A stretch of 64,000 nt of DNA, taken from positions 83,161 to 147,160 of the forward strand of contig CAIYRS010000108.1 of assembly GCA_903928685.1 (NCBI GenBank), in the 5' to 3' direction. The stretch is from an uncultured Methylococcaceae bacterium (GTDB taxonomy: Bacteria; Pseudomonadota; Gammaproteobacteria; Methylococcales; Methylomonadaceae). Shown here in pieces: positions 37,434 to 45,770 of this stretch; position 1 is the stretch's first letter, and each line of letters begins with the position of its first letter. Made by a program: the position numbers and the translations under genes. The notes below the pieces were generated by a model, which saw only the letters and a list, made by a program, of their open reading frames with translations, did no database searches and was not told where the DNA came from.

Positions 37434-38513
37434 ATGTCACAAAAAATTTTAGATATAGTAAAACCTGGTGTAGTTACAGGTGAAGATGTTCAAAAAATAT
37501 TTGCTATCTGCAAAGAAAATAAATTCGCTTTACCCGCTGTAAACGTAATTAGTACTGGCTCTATAAATGCTGTTTTAGAAGCGGCTGCTAAAGTAAAGGC
37601 ACCCGTTATTATTCAGTTTTCAAATGGTGGTGCACAATATGTTGCAGGTAAAGGCTTAAAGCTTGAAGGCCAACAAACTGCTATTTTAGGTGCAATTGCA
37701 GGCGCTAAGCATGTCCACACAATGGCTGAAGCATATGGCGTTCCTGTTATTTTGCACACAGATCATGCGGCTAAAAATCTACTGTCTTGGATTGATGGCT
37801 TATTAGACGCGGGCGAAAAGCATTTTGCAGAAACAGGCAAACCACTTTTTAGCTCTCATATGCTTGATCTTTCAGAAGAAAGTCTTGAAGAAAATATTGA
37901 AATATGTGCCAAATATTTGGAACGTATGTCAAAAATGAACATGACTTTGGAGATTGAATTGGGTTGCACGGGTGGTGAAGAAGATGGCGTGGACAATAGC
38001 CATATGGATCATTCTGCTCTGTATACCCAACCAGAAGATGTAGCTTATGCTTATGAAGAGTTAAGCAAAATCAGTGATCGTTTTACTATCGCCGCTTCAT
38101 TTGGTAACGTTCATGGTGTTTATAAGCCAGGTAACGTTAAATTAACGCCGACCATTTTGGCTAATTCACAAAAATACGTCAGTGAAAAATACAATGTGCC
38201 AGAAAATACATTGAATTTCGTATTTCATGGTGGTTCTGGTTCTTCAGCTGAAGAAATTAAAGAATCTATCAGCTATGGCGTTATCAAAATGAATATTGAT
38301 ACTGATACCCAATGGGCTGCATGGTCTGGCATCATGGAATATTACAAGAAAAATGAAGGTTATTTACAGGGCCAAATTGGTAACCCTGATGGTGACGACA
38401 AGCCAAATAAAAAATATTACGACCCACGTGTTTGGCAACGTGCTGGTGAAGTAGCTATCGTTACCCGTTTAGAGCAAGCTTTCCAAGAACTGAATGCTGT
38501 AAATACACTGTAG
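37434..38513 (+). CDS. fba: Class II fructose-bisphosphate aldolase
   Basis: This 359-residue zinc aldolase is of the class IIA (E. coli FbaA) type. Signatures are FALPAVNVISTGSINAVLEAA, VPVILHTDHAAKNLL (zinc histidine), EIELGCTGGEEDGVDNS, FGNVHGVYKPGNVKL and NFVFHGGSGSS with MNIDTDTQWA. It splits fructose 1,6-bisphosphate (or joins triose phosphates) and links the RuMP cycle with lower glycolysis. It is preceded and followed by terminators. Confidence 0.95.
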   Translation: MSQKILDIVKPGVVTGEDVQKIFAICKENKFALPAVNVISTGSINAVLEAAAKVKAPVIIQFSNGGAQYVAGKGLKLEGQQTAILGAIAGAKHVHTMAEAYGVPVILHTDHAAKNLLSWIDGLLDAGEKHFAETGKPLFSSHMLDLSEESLEENIEICAKYLERMSKMNMTLEIELGCTGGEEDGVDNSHMDHSALYTQPEDVAYAYEELSKISDRFTIAASFGNVHGVYKPGNVKLTPTILANSQKYVSEKYNVPENTLNFVFHGGSGSSAEEIKESISYGVIKMNIDTDTQWAAWSGIMEYYKKNEGYLQGQIGNPDGDDKPNKKYYDPRVWQRAGEVAIVTRLEQAFQELNAVNTL

Positions 38514-38527
38514 TTTTGATAGTAAAG

Positions 38528-38563
38528 AAAAGCCGATACTTTTTTAGGGTATCGGCTTTTTTT
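38528..38563 (+). terminator. Rho-independent terminator after fba
   Basis: AAAAGCCGATAC and GTATCGGCTTTT pair perfectly (12 bp) and run into TTTTTTT. It lies between fba and the convergent mobA and can serve both. Confidence 0.9.
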
Positions 38564-38589
38564 GTTCTTAAAATGGCAGTTTGTAGCAA

Positions 38590-39207
38590 TTAAAAGTCAG
38601 TTCGTTCATTGGTTAAACTTTGTAACTCCAGCTTCTGTAAATCATCTGCTGTGTTGATGTTAAAAAAAATGTCTGCAGTGCCTTTAAAATTAACCTTCAC
38701 TAGGTTTTGTTGTTCTAACCAAATAGAGACTTTCTTTTGGTTTGTACCTAGATAGTTCTCCAAATTATTTTTTAATTTCGTTTTAATTGCCAAAAAAACC
38801 GAATGCAGTTGTGTACCGTCAGAGGCTACAGCAATATCCGCATCATGATCGGCAAGGGCATTAATAAGTCGCTGAAGATGACAATATGATACTAAAGGTG
38901 AATCGCAAGGCATAACAACTAAGATTTCACCATTTGTTTGGTTCATGGCACTTAAAATTCCGGCAAGTGGCCCATCATAGTTATTGTTTAGATCAGTAAT
39001 TAGTGGCAAGTTAAATTGTTTGTAAGCCGCTAGATTATGGTTTACGTTTATTTTTAATTCGCCAACCACGCCAGACATTGCCGAAATGGCATAACTTATA
39101 ATTGGTTTGTCTTTATAGTTAAGCAGTCCCTTATCTTGGTAATTCATCCGTTTCGCTTGGCCACCGGCAAGAATTACACCACTAATTGTTTTTCTATCAA
39201 TTGCCAT
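38590..39207 (-). CDS. mobA: Molybdenum cofactor guanylyltransferase
   Basis: This 205-residue protein has the MobA nucleotide-binding loop ISGVILAGGQAKRMNYQDKGLL, the LITDLNNNYDGPLAGILSAM segment and MPCDSPLV. MobA attaches GMP to molybdopterin to make the bis-MGD cofactor of, for example, formate dehydrogenases and nitrate reductases. Its start is only 11 bp from the start of the divergent lipoprotein gene, so the two promoters must overlap or lie inside the opposite gene. Confidence 0.92.
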   Translation of the reverse strand: MAIDRKTISGVILAGGQAKRMNYQDKGLLNYKDKPIISYAISAMSGVVGELKINVNHNLAAYKQFNLPLITDLNNNYDGPLAGILSAMNQTNGEILVVMPCDSPLVSYCHLQRLINALADHDADIAVASDGTQLHSVFLAIKTKLKNNLENYLGTNQKKVSIWLEQQNLVKVNFKGTADIFFNINTADDLQKLELQSLTNERTDF

Positions 39208-39218
39208 AAGGTTTTGCG

Positions 39219-39680
39219 GTGCCTTTGATTAATTTATTTTGTGTTTTTATCAGTGTTTTTTTGTTGAGTGCTTGTACTTCAATGGAGTCAAGTGAATATG
39301 TACCGTTTTATCAAGTTGAAACAGTTAAGCCTTATGATGAAGTATTAACAGAGTTGCAACTAGCCATTGCCGAAAATAATTTTAGGATAACTGGGCACAG
39401 TCGAGTTGGTAAGGTTATTCGAGAGCGGGGCGCTAAAGATTTTCCTGATTACGATACCATCCAGTTTTGCAATTTAACCTATGCAAAAACGATTTTGGAA
39501 ATCAATCCTAAGGCGATACGGTTTATGCCCTGTAATGTAATCACCTATAAAATTCAGGGAAAAACATCAGTTAGGATTAACCTATTGCCAACTAAAACCG
39601 ATGATGGTCAGTTTGACCGTTTTGCAGTAGACATCAATAAAATTTTAAAAAATATTGTTGATTTTTCCGTTGAAAAATAA
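39219..39680 (+). CDS. DUF302-like lipoprotein
   Basis: This 153-residue protein begins with GTG (ATAAGG upstream); no in-frame ATG precedes the lipobox. The signal peptide ends LLSAC at the lipidated cysteine. The body has a DUF302-like pattern: YDEVLTELQLAIAENNFRITGHSRVGKVI, then FCNLTYAKTILEINPKAIRFMPCNVITY. Function of DUF302 proteins is not established. Divergent to mobA. The following genes are another lipoprotein and, convergent, the SoxYZ-like carrier. Confidence 0.72.
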   Translation: MPLINLFCVFISVFLLSACTSMESSEYVPFYQVETVKPYDEVLTELQLAIAENNFRITGHSRVGKVIRERGAKDFPDYDTIQFCNLTYAKTILEINPKAIRFMPCNVITYKIQGKTSVRINLLPTKTDDGQFDRFAVDINKILKNIVDFSVEK

Positions 39681-39747
39681 GCATTAAACTAAAAATATTC
39701 AAGTGCTTATAATCAATTTCCAAGTTAAAAATTAGACATTTGAAATT

Positions 39748-40137
39748 ATGAAAAAAAATTACCTGCTATTAGTAAATGCAACTGTATTAACAGCCTTATT
39801 TGGCTGTGCAAGTGCGCCTGAACCATTACCAGAACCAACCAAAAAAGAATTGGTAAACGATTTTCCAACAAGAGACCGCGTTGAATATGTATTAAATTGT
39901 GTTGCCCAACGTGGAGGCCTGTCGTATATCAACCAATATGCTTGTGGCTGTAAGATTGACAAAATCGCTGAAAAATTATCGTTTGAGGAATATGAAGCGG
40001 CTAAAACCTTTAGTTATTTAAAAAGCACACCCGGTGAAAGCGGTGGAGTTTTTAGAGATCCTGCACAATCGAAAAACTTAAGGGCTAAGTTGAAAGAAGC
40101 AGAGGAATATGCAGAAAAAAGCTGCTTTGTGAAATAA
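39748..40137 (+). CDS. Small cysteine-rich lipoprotein, unrecognised
   Basis: This 129-residue protein has a lipoprotein signal peptide (lipobox LFGC, about residue 20), a Pro/Glu-rich linker and a compact domain with four more cysteines. The pattern is NCVAQRGG, YACGCKIDKIAEKLSFEEYEAA, and a terminal SCF. The CGC pair and the two flanking cysteines suggest disulfides or metal binding. I recognise no family. It converges on the SoxYZ-like carrier, a partner of quinoprotein dehydrogenases, and may serve the same periplasmic methanol/alcohol oxidation system; that is only position-based. Confidence 0.7.
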   Translation: MKKNYLLLVNATVLTALFGCASAPEPLPEPTKKELVNDFPTRDRVEYVLNCVAQRGGLSYINQYACGCKIDKIAEKLSFEEYEAAKTFSYLKSTPGESGGVFRDPAQSKNLRAKLKEAEEYAEKSCFVK

Positions 40138-40148
40138 AACTCGGGTTG

Positions 40149-40985
40149 TTACGGAGACACTTGGTAAGTTTCAGTATAGGTTTTTCCTGGAGTGCATAAG
40201 TCTCTCGATATCGGGCTTTCACAGGAAGTGTCGGTAAATTCTGCTTTAAGCACTCCTGATTTTTGGGGTACAAAATAGAATCTAAAATGCGGGTCTGAAC
40301 TAATGGCGATGTCAACTTTCGCCTTTAGAACGACTTTGTTATCAAAAGATACGTTTATTTTTTCAATAAAATTGGATTTTTTAATAAACCGGGTCACCTG
40401 ATCCATCTGCATCCCCGTAATATTCGGATGGCTTATTAATAGTTGCACCAAAGCGGGCTCACCCGATTTCAGTTCTTGATCCAGCCGAAACTTCATTTTT
40501 CCAAGGCGGTTGATAGAAGCGTCCGCATCGGTGCTAATGGGTACAGAACACCCGCCGCTAGCCTTAACAAATTTTTTCGACATATATAAATGGCCGTCAT
40601 TCATTTGGGCTATAGCGCGGACGTAACTGTAGGTATTCACTCTTATCCGCAATGCCAAGTCTGCCTTACCGCTTTCTGGTGAAAACTCAAATTCACCCAC
40701 AAATGGGAATGGGTTTTTATCAACAAGGATAAGGATTTTCTTAATATAGGTTTTTTCAGATTGATTAATTTTGCTGGTGATTTTTAACGGCACCAAGGCG
40801 GGGTCTTCTGCTCGGATAGGCGCTTCCAAGTCGATAATGTCACTTGATTCATAAATAGATTGGTCTGGAAAATAAATGTTCTTTAAGTTATTTAGCCATT
40901 CCGACTCATTTTCTTGCGCTAATACGTTAGTAGTGCAAGCAAGCAATAATAGAAAAGAGCCTATCAACTTATTGGTGGTATTCAT
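40149..40985 (-). CDS. Quinoprotein dehydrogenase-associated SoxYZ-like carrier
   Basis: The 278-residue precursor has a signal peptide (about 1-23). A SoxY-like domain follows, whose carrier motif is KASGGC with Cys146, then a SoxZ-like domain (from about 170, GEPALVQLLISHPN ... FRFYFVPQKSGVL). This fused SoxYZ-like type is found with PQQ-dependent alcohol dehydrogenases in methylotrophs rather than with sulfur oxidation genes. Its exact role is unknown. Unlike sulfur-oxidation SoxY, the cysteine is not in a C-terminal GGCGG tail. No dehydrogenase gene is in the window. Confidence 0.85.
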   Translation of the reverse strand: MNTTNKLIGSFLLLLACTTNVLAQENESEWLNNLKNIYFPDQSIYESSDIIDLEAPIRAEDPALVPLKITSKINQSEKTYIKKILILVDKNPFPFVGEFEFSPESGKADLALRIRVNTYSYVRAIAQMNDGHLYMSKKFVKASGGCSVPISTDADASINRLGKMKFRLDQELKSGEPALVQLLISHPNITGMQMDQVTRFIKKSNFIEKINVSFDNKVVLKAKVDIAISSDPHFRFYFVPQKSGVLKAEFTDTSCESPISRDLCTPGKTYTETYQVSP

Positions 40986-41082
40986 TTGGCTGACCGATCA
41001 TTGGTGGTTTTAGAGACGTTTTGCTTAGGCGCGTAACTTATCAACCTAAGCAAAATTCAGATAATCAATTTTAGGGTGGTTA

Positions 41083-41490
41083 TTAACCGCTTACTTGGGC
41101 GATCCAATCTTGCAGATTATAGTAGTTGGTTATACGGGCGACTTTGTTGTCACGAATTTCGAAAAATGCACCTGCGGGCAGTTTATATGTTTGGCCTTGG
41201 GCTACAGGCAAGCCTTCGTCGGTTTTTAGGTATTCGCCAAGAACAACAAATTCAGCTGCTGCCCGTGTGCCTTCTGCGTTTGCCATGATGACCATATCAA
41301 CTAATTGTTCTTTATAGTTATGGTTCATGCACGCCATAAATTGGGTAAAAGCTTCCTTGCCTATTTCACGTTTACCTTGATTAATGTCATGGATAACGTC
41401 ATCGGTCAATAAGCTGAGGAAAATTTCCATATCCGCGTTATTGAAGGCTTTATAGTATTGTTCTACTAAGTTTATGGTATCTTGGTTCAT
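41083..41490 (-). CDS. SnoaL/NTF2-like protein (ketosteroid isomerase-related)
   Basis: Starting at the ATG at 41490 the protein is 135 residues, of typical NTF2-like size: NLVEQYYKAFNNADMEIFLSLLTDDVIHDINQGKREIGKEAF opens the cone fold, and AGAFFEIRDNKVARITNYYNL closes it. The family includes isomerases, dehydratases and non-catalytic binding proteins, so no substrate is assigned. It stands alone, between the SoxYZ-like carrier and the divergent signalling cluster. Confidence 0.8.
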   Translation of the reverse strand: MNQDTINLVEQYYKAFNNADMEIFLSLLTDDVIHDINQGKREIGKEAFTQFMACMNHNYKEQLVDMVIMANAEGTRAAAEFVVLGEYLKTDEGLPVAQGQTYKLPAGAFFEIRDNKVARITNYYNLQDWIAQVSG

Positions 41491-41676
41491 AAATATTGAT
41501 GGTGAAAAGTGATAAAGAAAGCGGCATATTCTATAGATAATTGCCAATTTTGCCCCGAATATTTTAGGTTAACGTTACTTCCGTTTAAGTAAGTGAGCAT
41601 ATTTATTAGTAAACAATCTGGTAAAATGCTAATTTAATACCATCGTCTAGTATCTATAAATAACGGATGCCAACAA

Positions 41677-42408
41677 ATGAAAACAAATGTTGATTTGATT
41701 GTATGCAGGGATGAATCAACAAAGCCGTTGATTGAGAAAATACCCTTTTTTTCTAGGGATGAAAAAAATGTATTTTGGTTAACTGAGCTTGATGACGTTG
41801 GCTTGCTCGAAAAAATAATCTTCAGTTTGGCTAGAAAACCTAAGCAACTGGATGTGCATTTGCGTCGTATTTATTATTGTTTAAGCAATAAGATGACGGA
41901 TCAGCTTTTTGCCGCCATTGTTGACTTTTTAATTATTTTAAATGGACAAGGTTTGTCAATAAGTTGGCGAGTGGTTCTTGGTACAAAGGACGTATTGTCT
42001 GAATCCCAGTTTTCAGTTTTAAATAACTATCTAAAAAATATCACAAGAAATCCAGCTAGTTTGTCAGGAAATAAATATTCAATTTTTAGCAAAGGCTTAA
42101 ACGGTTCAAATAATTTGGTGGTGTTGAACGATGTAACACCGCAAATGGATTATGACCCACTTGATTTGGCGCGTGATTATATTGAATTCAGTCAATTGGA
42201 AGAAGCCAAATCGGTGCTAGAAAAAGGCGTTTTTGCCAACCCTTTAAGGATGGATCTGCAAAATGAATTGTTGATCTTATATCGTTCGACTCAAGATTCA
42301 GAAAGATTTGAAAAAACCTTAGCAAAAATGGTTGGGATTGGTGTCACTATTTCGGATGAATGGAAGCAGTTAAATACTTACTTTAAAGGGCGGGTCAACG
42401 ATGGATAG
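41677..42408 (+). CDS. FimV C-terminal/TPR-like protein, first gene of a GTPase cluster
   Basis: The 243-residue protein has no signal peptide or membrane helix. The N-terminal 150 residues are unrecognised. The C-terminal part (about 160-225: DPLDLARDYIEFSQLEEAKSVLEKGVFANPLRMDLQNELLILY) resembles the C-terminal TPR-like domain of FimV, the polar hub protein of pili and twitching systems. It overlaps the next gene by 8 bases. The cluster it opens encodes a small GTPase, roadblock proteins and a PAS sensor, so a role in polarity or surface motility is a reasonable guess. Confidence 0.65.
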   Translation: MKTNVDLIVCRDESTKPLIEKIPFFSRDEKNVFWLTELDDVGLLEKIIFSLARKPKQLDVHLRRIYYCLSNKMTDQLFAAIVDFLIILNGQGLSISWRVVLGTKDVLSESQFSVLNNYLKNITRNPASLSGNKYSIFSKGLNGSNNLVVLNDVTPQMDYDPLDLARDYIEFSQLEEAKSVLEKGVFANPLRMDLQNELLILYRSTQDSERFEKTLAKMVGIGVTISDEWKQLNTYFKGRVNDG

Positions 42409-43633
42409 AAAGAGCAGTCCATTAACAGTTGCATTGCAGGGCATGGATGCGCGTAGCAGTAAGATGATGGCTATGTATCTCCAAGGCCCGTGTAAAGGTG
42501 AGGCTGTTGTTATTTCTGATGGCTACGCTGATGCCTTAATTTTAGATGCTGACTCGATGAGTGGGCAGGCATTTTTAAAGACATTTTTAGCGGAAGGCGT
42601 CGAAAAGCCGCTTATTTTGATTTCACTGCATGAAACCCACGTAGAAAACGTTATTTGCATCAAAAAGCCAGTAAAAACCGACGATATGTTGATGGCTTTG
42701 TCGCAAATAAAATCACGTCTTACTCAGCGCAAACAGCATGAAGACCGTATTTCCAAAGCGGCTATCGAAGAATACCGTGTCGAATCCGAAGAAAATTTTG
42801 TAACGACTAAGCCGAATGTCGCAGAGGTTATCGAAGAGAAGCCCGTTTTAAAAAGCTATGTGATTCGGACAGACGAGCAGTTAAAAACCTCTAAACATCA
42901 AGCTGCAATGCAACTGAATGAAAAAGCTTTCGGTGCATTTATTGGTAATGTGCCAGGCCTTGATGTTAATGATCCAAGACAATTTGCTAAGGCCAATTAC
43001 AATGCCAAGCATTATTTCCAAGGATATGTTGAATCTGCATTTAACGTTAGCCGTACTAAGGTGCAGGCACGGCAATTAAATTCAGGATGGAATCCGTTAC
43101 TTATTTTTCCAGAAGCTAACGAGATTTGGATTGATGTTGATGAAAACCAGTTACGCGCGTTTGCCGGCTTGTTGATAAACAGCACCTTAGGCGCGAGTAT
43201 GTCAGTGACGCCATTGAGCCAAGAATTGCTGGATCAAGAAAGGATTTTAGAAAAATATCAAAGTATGGATGCTTTTTTATGGAAAGTCGCCTGTTGGGCA
43301 TCAAAAGGACGCTATCCACACCAGTTGGATATAAGGCAGCCTATCTACCTTAAGCATTGGCCTAACTTTACCCGTTTATTAGTTACCCCACATGCTTTAC
43401 GCATCTCTGCATTAATGATTAAAGGCCCAAGAACTTTACCAAATATTGCAGAAGTCCTTAATATAAAACCTCAATATGTATTTATCTTTGCTAGTGCTGC
43501 CTACGCTTTAGGATTAGTAGGACACGCAAAAAGAGATGCCGACGTTTTATTCCAGCCACCTGAAATTAAACCCAACAAAAACCAAAGCATACTAGGTAGG
43601 ATTATTAGTACCTTACTTGGCAAAAAAGCATAG
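42401..43633 (+). CDS. Unrecognised 410-residue protein with pseudo-receiver-like N-terminus
   Basis: Residues about 8-105 look like a degenerate receiver fold (VALQGMDARSSKMM, ADALILDADSM, KPLILISLHE, CIKKPVKTDDMLMAL with the KP pair). The spacing matches response regulators, though the acidic pocket is incomplete. A charged linker follows. The C-terminal 200 residues contain no known domain; residues about 335-385 (RISALMIKGPRTLPNIAEVLNIKPQYVFIFASAAYALGLVG) look like a winged-helix-type fold. It overlaps the FimV-like gene by 8 bases and precedes the GTPase by 18. Confidence 0.6.
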   Translation: MDRKSSPLTVALQGMDARSSKMMAMYLQGPCKGEAVVISDGYADALILDADSMSGQAFLKTFLAEGVEKPLILISLHETHVENVICIKKPVKTDDMLMALSQIKSRLTQRKQHEDRISKAAIEEYRVESEENFVTTKPNVAEVIEEKPVLKSYVIRTDEQLKTSKHQAAMQLNEKAFGAFIGNVPGLDVNDPRQFAKANYNAKHYFQGYVESAFNVSRTKVQARQLNSGWNPLLIFPEANEIWIDVDENQLRAFAGLLINSTLGASMSVTPLSQELLDQERILEKYQSMDAFLWKVACWASKGRYPHQLDIRQPIYLKHWPNFTRLLVTPHALRISALMIKGPRTLPNIAEVLNIKPQYVFIFASAAYALGLVGHAKRDADVLFQPPEIKPNKNQSILGRIISTLLGKKA

Positions 43634-43651
43634 TGGAATCAATATATTATT

Positions 43652-44188
43652 ATGAGTCAGTTTAAAATAATTTTTACCGGGCCAGTAGGAGCAGGGAAAA
43701 CAACGGCAATCAACTCAATCAGTGATACGCCGCCTGTAAAAACTGACGCTTCTGCTAGCGATATGACTAAAACCAGAAAATCATCGACCACAGTCGCCTT
43801 GGATTATGGCGTGATGAATTTACCAGGTGGAGAAAAACTGCATTTGTACGGTACACCAGGGCAAGAACGCTTTGATTTTATGTGGGATATATTGGTAACT
43901 GGGGGGATAGGGCTAGTCTTGTTACTAGACAATACCCGTGCAGACCCTTTTCAAGATATGCGCTTTTTTTTAGATACTTTTGAAAAATTTATTTCGCAAA
44001 CAACCGTTGCAATTGGCGTTACCCAAATGGATTTAAGTAGTACGCCGACGATTGATGAATACCATATCCAGCTAAATAAGCTTGGGTTAAAACCACCAGT
44101 TTTTGCAGTTGATGCACGGGAAAAAAGCGATGTTTCATTGCTGATCCAGTCACTACTGTATACATTAGATCCAGGTTTAGAAGGGTAA
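43652..44188 (+). CDS. Small Ras-like GTPase (MglA/SRPRB-like)
   Basis: This 178-residue single-domain G protein has P-loop G1 GPVGAGKTT (10-18), switch-I threonines near 46-47, G3 GTPGQERF (67-74), G4 region TQMD (124-127) and G5 VDARE (153-157). G4 has Gln where the canonical N/TKxD has Lys. Bacterial proteins of this type work with roadblock/LC7 proteins as polarity or motility switches, as MglA does with MglB. A roadblock gene lies two genes downstream and a roadblock-like one directly downstream. The target is unknown. Confidence 0.88.
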   Translation: MSQFKIIFTGPVGAGKTTAINSISDTPPVKTDASASDMTKTRKSSTTVALDYGVMNLPGGEKLHLYGTPGQERFDFMWDILVTGGIGLVLLLDNTRADPFQDMRFFLDTFEKFISQTTVAIGVTQMDLSSTPTIDEYHIQLNKLGLKPPVFAVDAREKSDVSLLIQSLLYTLDPGLEG

Positions 44189-44193
44189 TTTTA

Positions 44194-44835
44194 ATGAGTG
44201 GCAATTATTCGCTTACAGAAGGGCTATATTTATATCCAACACCCGCAGGCGCCTATTATGCGGTTTCTTCAACAGACCAAGATAAACCTCGTCAATTCTT
44301 AAGAAAATTGCTGCAAGAAAAACAAACTCCCATTTTGAATATCAATACCTTAAAACAATTGATGGAGCAAGATGATGAGGAAAAGTGTTATGAGTTATTA
44401 CATCACTGCCAAAAATTGAATTGGATTCAAGGCTTAAGTGATATTGAAGAATATCCAACAGGTGCTTTAGAAAACATTTTGCCAGCTATGCTCAGCAAAA
44501 TATCCGAAAAAGGCAAAGTCTTGCTGGCAGATAACCAAGGGTTTTATTTGGCCACCCAAGGGTTTCCTCATGAAGTGGCAGAAGAATTATCGGCATTGAG
44601 TGCTGAAATCGCTACCATTCACGAGCGTCGCTCAGGTTTATTGATGAATAACATGGGCTTAAAAAGCCACGCATGGGCGATTGTTGACGCCTTTGGAAAT
44701 AGCGACGTTGGCTTCTGGCCTATGTTTATTTCCAATAACCGCTTTGTAATTGCTATATATGGTATTCCCCATTTTAACCAACCAGAATTTGTTTCCATGG
44801 TTTGGGCATTGTCCATACGTTATTCCGCCAAATAA
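44194..44835 (+). CDS. Putative divergent roadblock-like protein
   Basis: The 213-residue protein begins 5 bp after the GTPase. Its second half (about 105-205: GKVLLADNQGFYLATQGFPHEVAEELSALSAEIATIHERR, then WAIVDAFGNSDVGFWPMFISNNRFVIAIYG) follows the strand-helix-strand pattern of roadblock/LC7 domains, including the L-x-D-x-x-G-F-x-L-A-x-x-G element. The N-terminal half is unrecognised. If correct it would be a second roadblock subunit, perhaps forming a heterodimer that regulates the GTPase. Assignment is by pattern only. Confidence 0.55.
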   Translation: MSGNYSLTEGLYLYPTPAGAYYAVSSTDQDKPRQFLRKLLQEKQTPILNINTLKQLMEQDDEEKCYELLHHCQKLNWIQGLSDIEEYPTGALENILPAMLSKISEKGKVLLADNQGFYLATQGFPHEVAEELSALSAEIATIHERRSGLLMNNMGLKSHAWAIVDAFGNSDVGFWPMFISNNRFVIAIYGIPHFNQPEFVSMVWALSIRYSAK

Positions 44836-44879
44836 CTTAATTATTTTGTTTTTACCCTTTTTTTTGAGAGAGAATTGCT

Positions 44880-45242
44880 ATGCGTGCAAATATGCTTACT
44901 TCTGTATTAACAGAATTGAATGGTACTTCGGCTGATATTGAAGCATCTGGAATTATATCGACCGATGGTTTGATGATTGCTTCTGTTTTACCAGCTGGTA
45001 TGGATGAAGATCGGGTTGGCGCGATGAGTGCTGCCATGTTATCGCTAGGTGACCGAACAGCCCAAGAGTTAGCGAGAGGTACTTTGGAGCAAGTATTGAT
45101 TAAAGGCGACAGAGGTTATGTATTGATGACCTATGCAGGCCCTGAATCGGTGTTGACCGTACTGGCTAAACCAAATGCCAAGTTGGGTTTAATATTTTTG
45201 GATGTGAAGCGGGCGGCGACCAGCGTAGCTGAATTTTTATAA
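44880..45242 (+). CDS. Roadblock/LC7 domain protein (MglB-like)
   Basis: This 120-residue single roadblock domain has LTELNGTSADIEASGIISTDGLMIASVLP at the start, a central helix (DRVGAMSAAMLSLGDRTAQELARG) and strands ending VLMTYAGPESVLTVLAKPNAKLGLIFLDVKRAA. Proteins of this family act as GTPase-activating or regulatory partners of Ras-like GTPases. GAGAGA precedes the ATG. It lies between the roadblock-like gene and the PAS gene. Confidence 0.9.
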   Translation: MRANMLTSVLTELNGTSADIEASGIISTDGLMIASVLPAGMDEDRVGAMSAAMLSLGDRTAQELARGTLEQVLIKGDRGYVLMTYAGPESVLTVLAKPNAKLGLIFLDVKRAATSVAEFL

Positions 45243-45262
45243 TTACCAGATTTAGATAAGCT

Positions 45263-45739
45263 ATGTTTGGTGATATGCAATCCGAATGGGTAATCGGCGA
45301 CTATAAAGAAGCCGTTTTGGCTTTATATGGCAGCATCACAAGGCGGGTTTTTTATACTGAAATAGAAACTCCCTATCCTGATGGCAAATTGATAGTTTCT
45401 ACAACAGATAAAAATGGCTTGATAACCCACGTCAACAAAGCTTTTGTAGAAATGTCCGGTTATACCGAAGATGAATTAATAGGCGCGCCACATTCCATTT
45501 TAAGGCATCCCGATATGCCCGCAGTTGCCTTTAAAGATTTATGGGATACCGTTAACAAAGGCGAGCATTGGCAAGGCTATGTAAAAAACCTTCGTAAAGA
45601 TGGCGGTTATTATTGGGTAAAAGCCACTGTTATACCCAATATTAGACAGGGAAAAGTTGTCAGTTATACCTCGGTTCGCCGCAAACCTTCGCGAACTAAA
45701 GTTAACGAATGTATTCAGCTATACCCAACGCTGTTATGA
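45263..45739 (+). CDS. Stand-alone Aer-type PAS domain protein
   Basis: This 158-residue protein is essentially one PAS domain with flanks. The segment FVEMSGYTEDELIGAPHSILRHPDMP followed by AFKDLWDTVNKGEHWQGYVKNLRKDGGYYWVKATVIP closely resembles the FAD-binding PAS domain of the aerotaxis receiver Aer. There is no HAMP, transmembrane or methyl-accepting domain. It would sense redox or oxygen state and signal by protein contact. Its neighbours (roadblock proteins, GTPase) are the obvious partners. Confidence 0.88.
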   Translation: MFGDMQSEWVIGDYKEAVLALYGSITRRVFYTEIETPYPDGKLIVSTTDKNGLITHVNKAFVEMSGYTEDELIGAPHSILRHPDMPAVAFKDLWDTVNKGEHWQGYVKNLRKDGGYYWVKATVIPNIRQGKVVSYTSVRRKPSRTKVNECIQLYPTLL

Positions 45740-45770
45740 ACAAAATAATAATTACAAAGGCAGGGAATGT

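Noticed and set aside
31364..38513. RuMP cluster as recently transferred because of lower GC
   Set aside because: Core carbon metabolism with high-expression codon use explains the composition; no mobile element or boundary repeat is seen.
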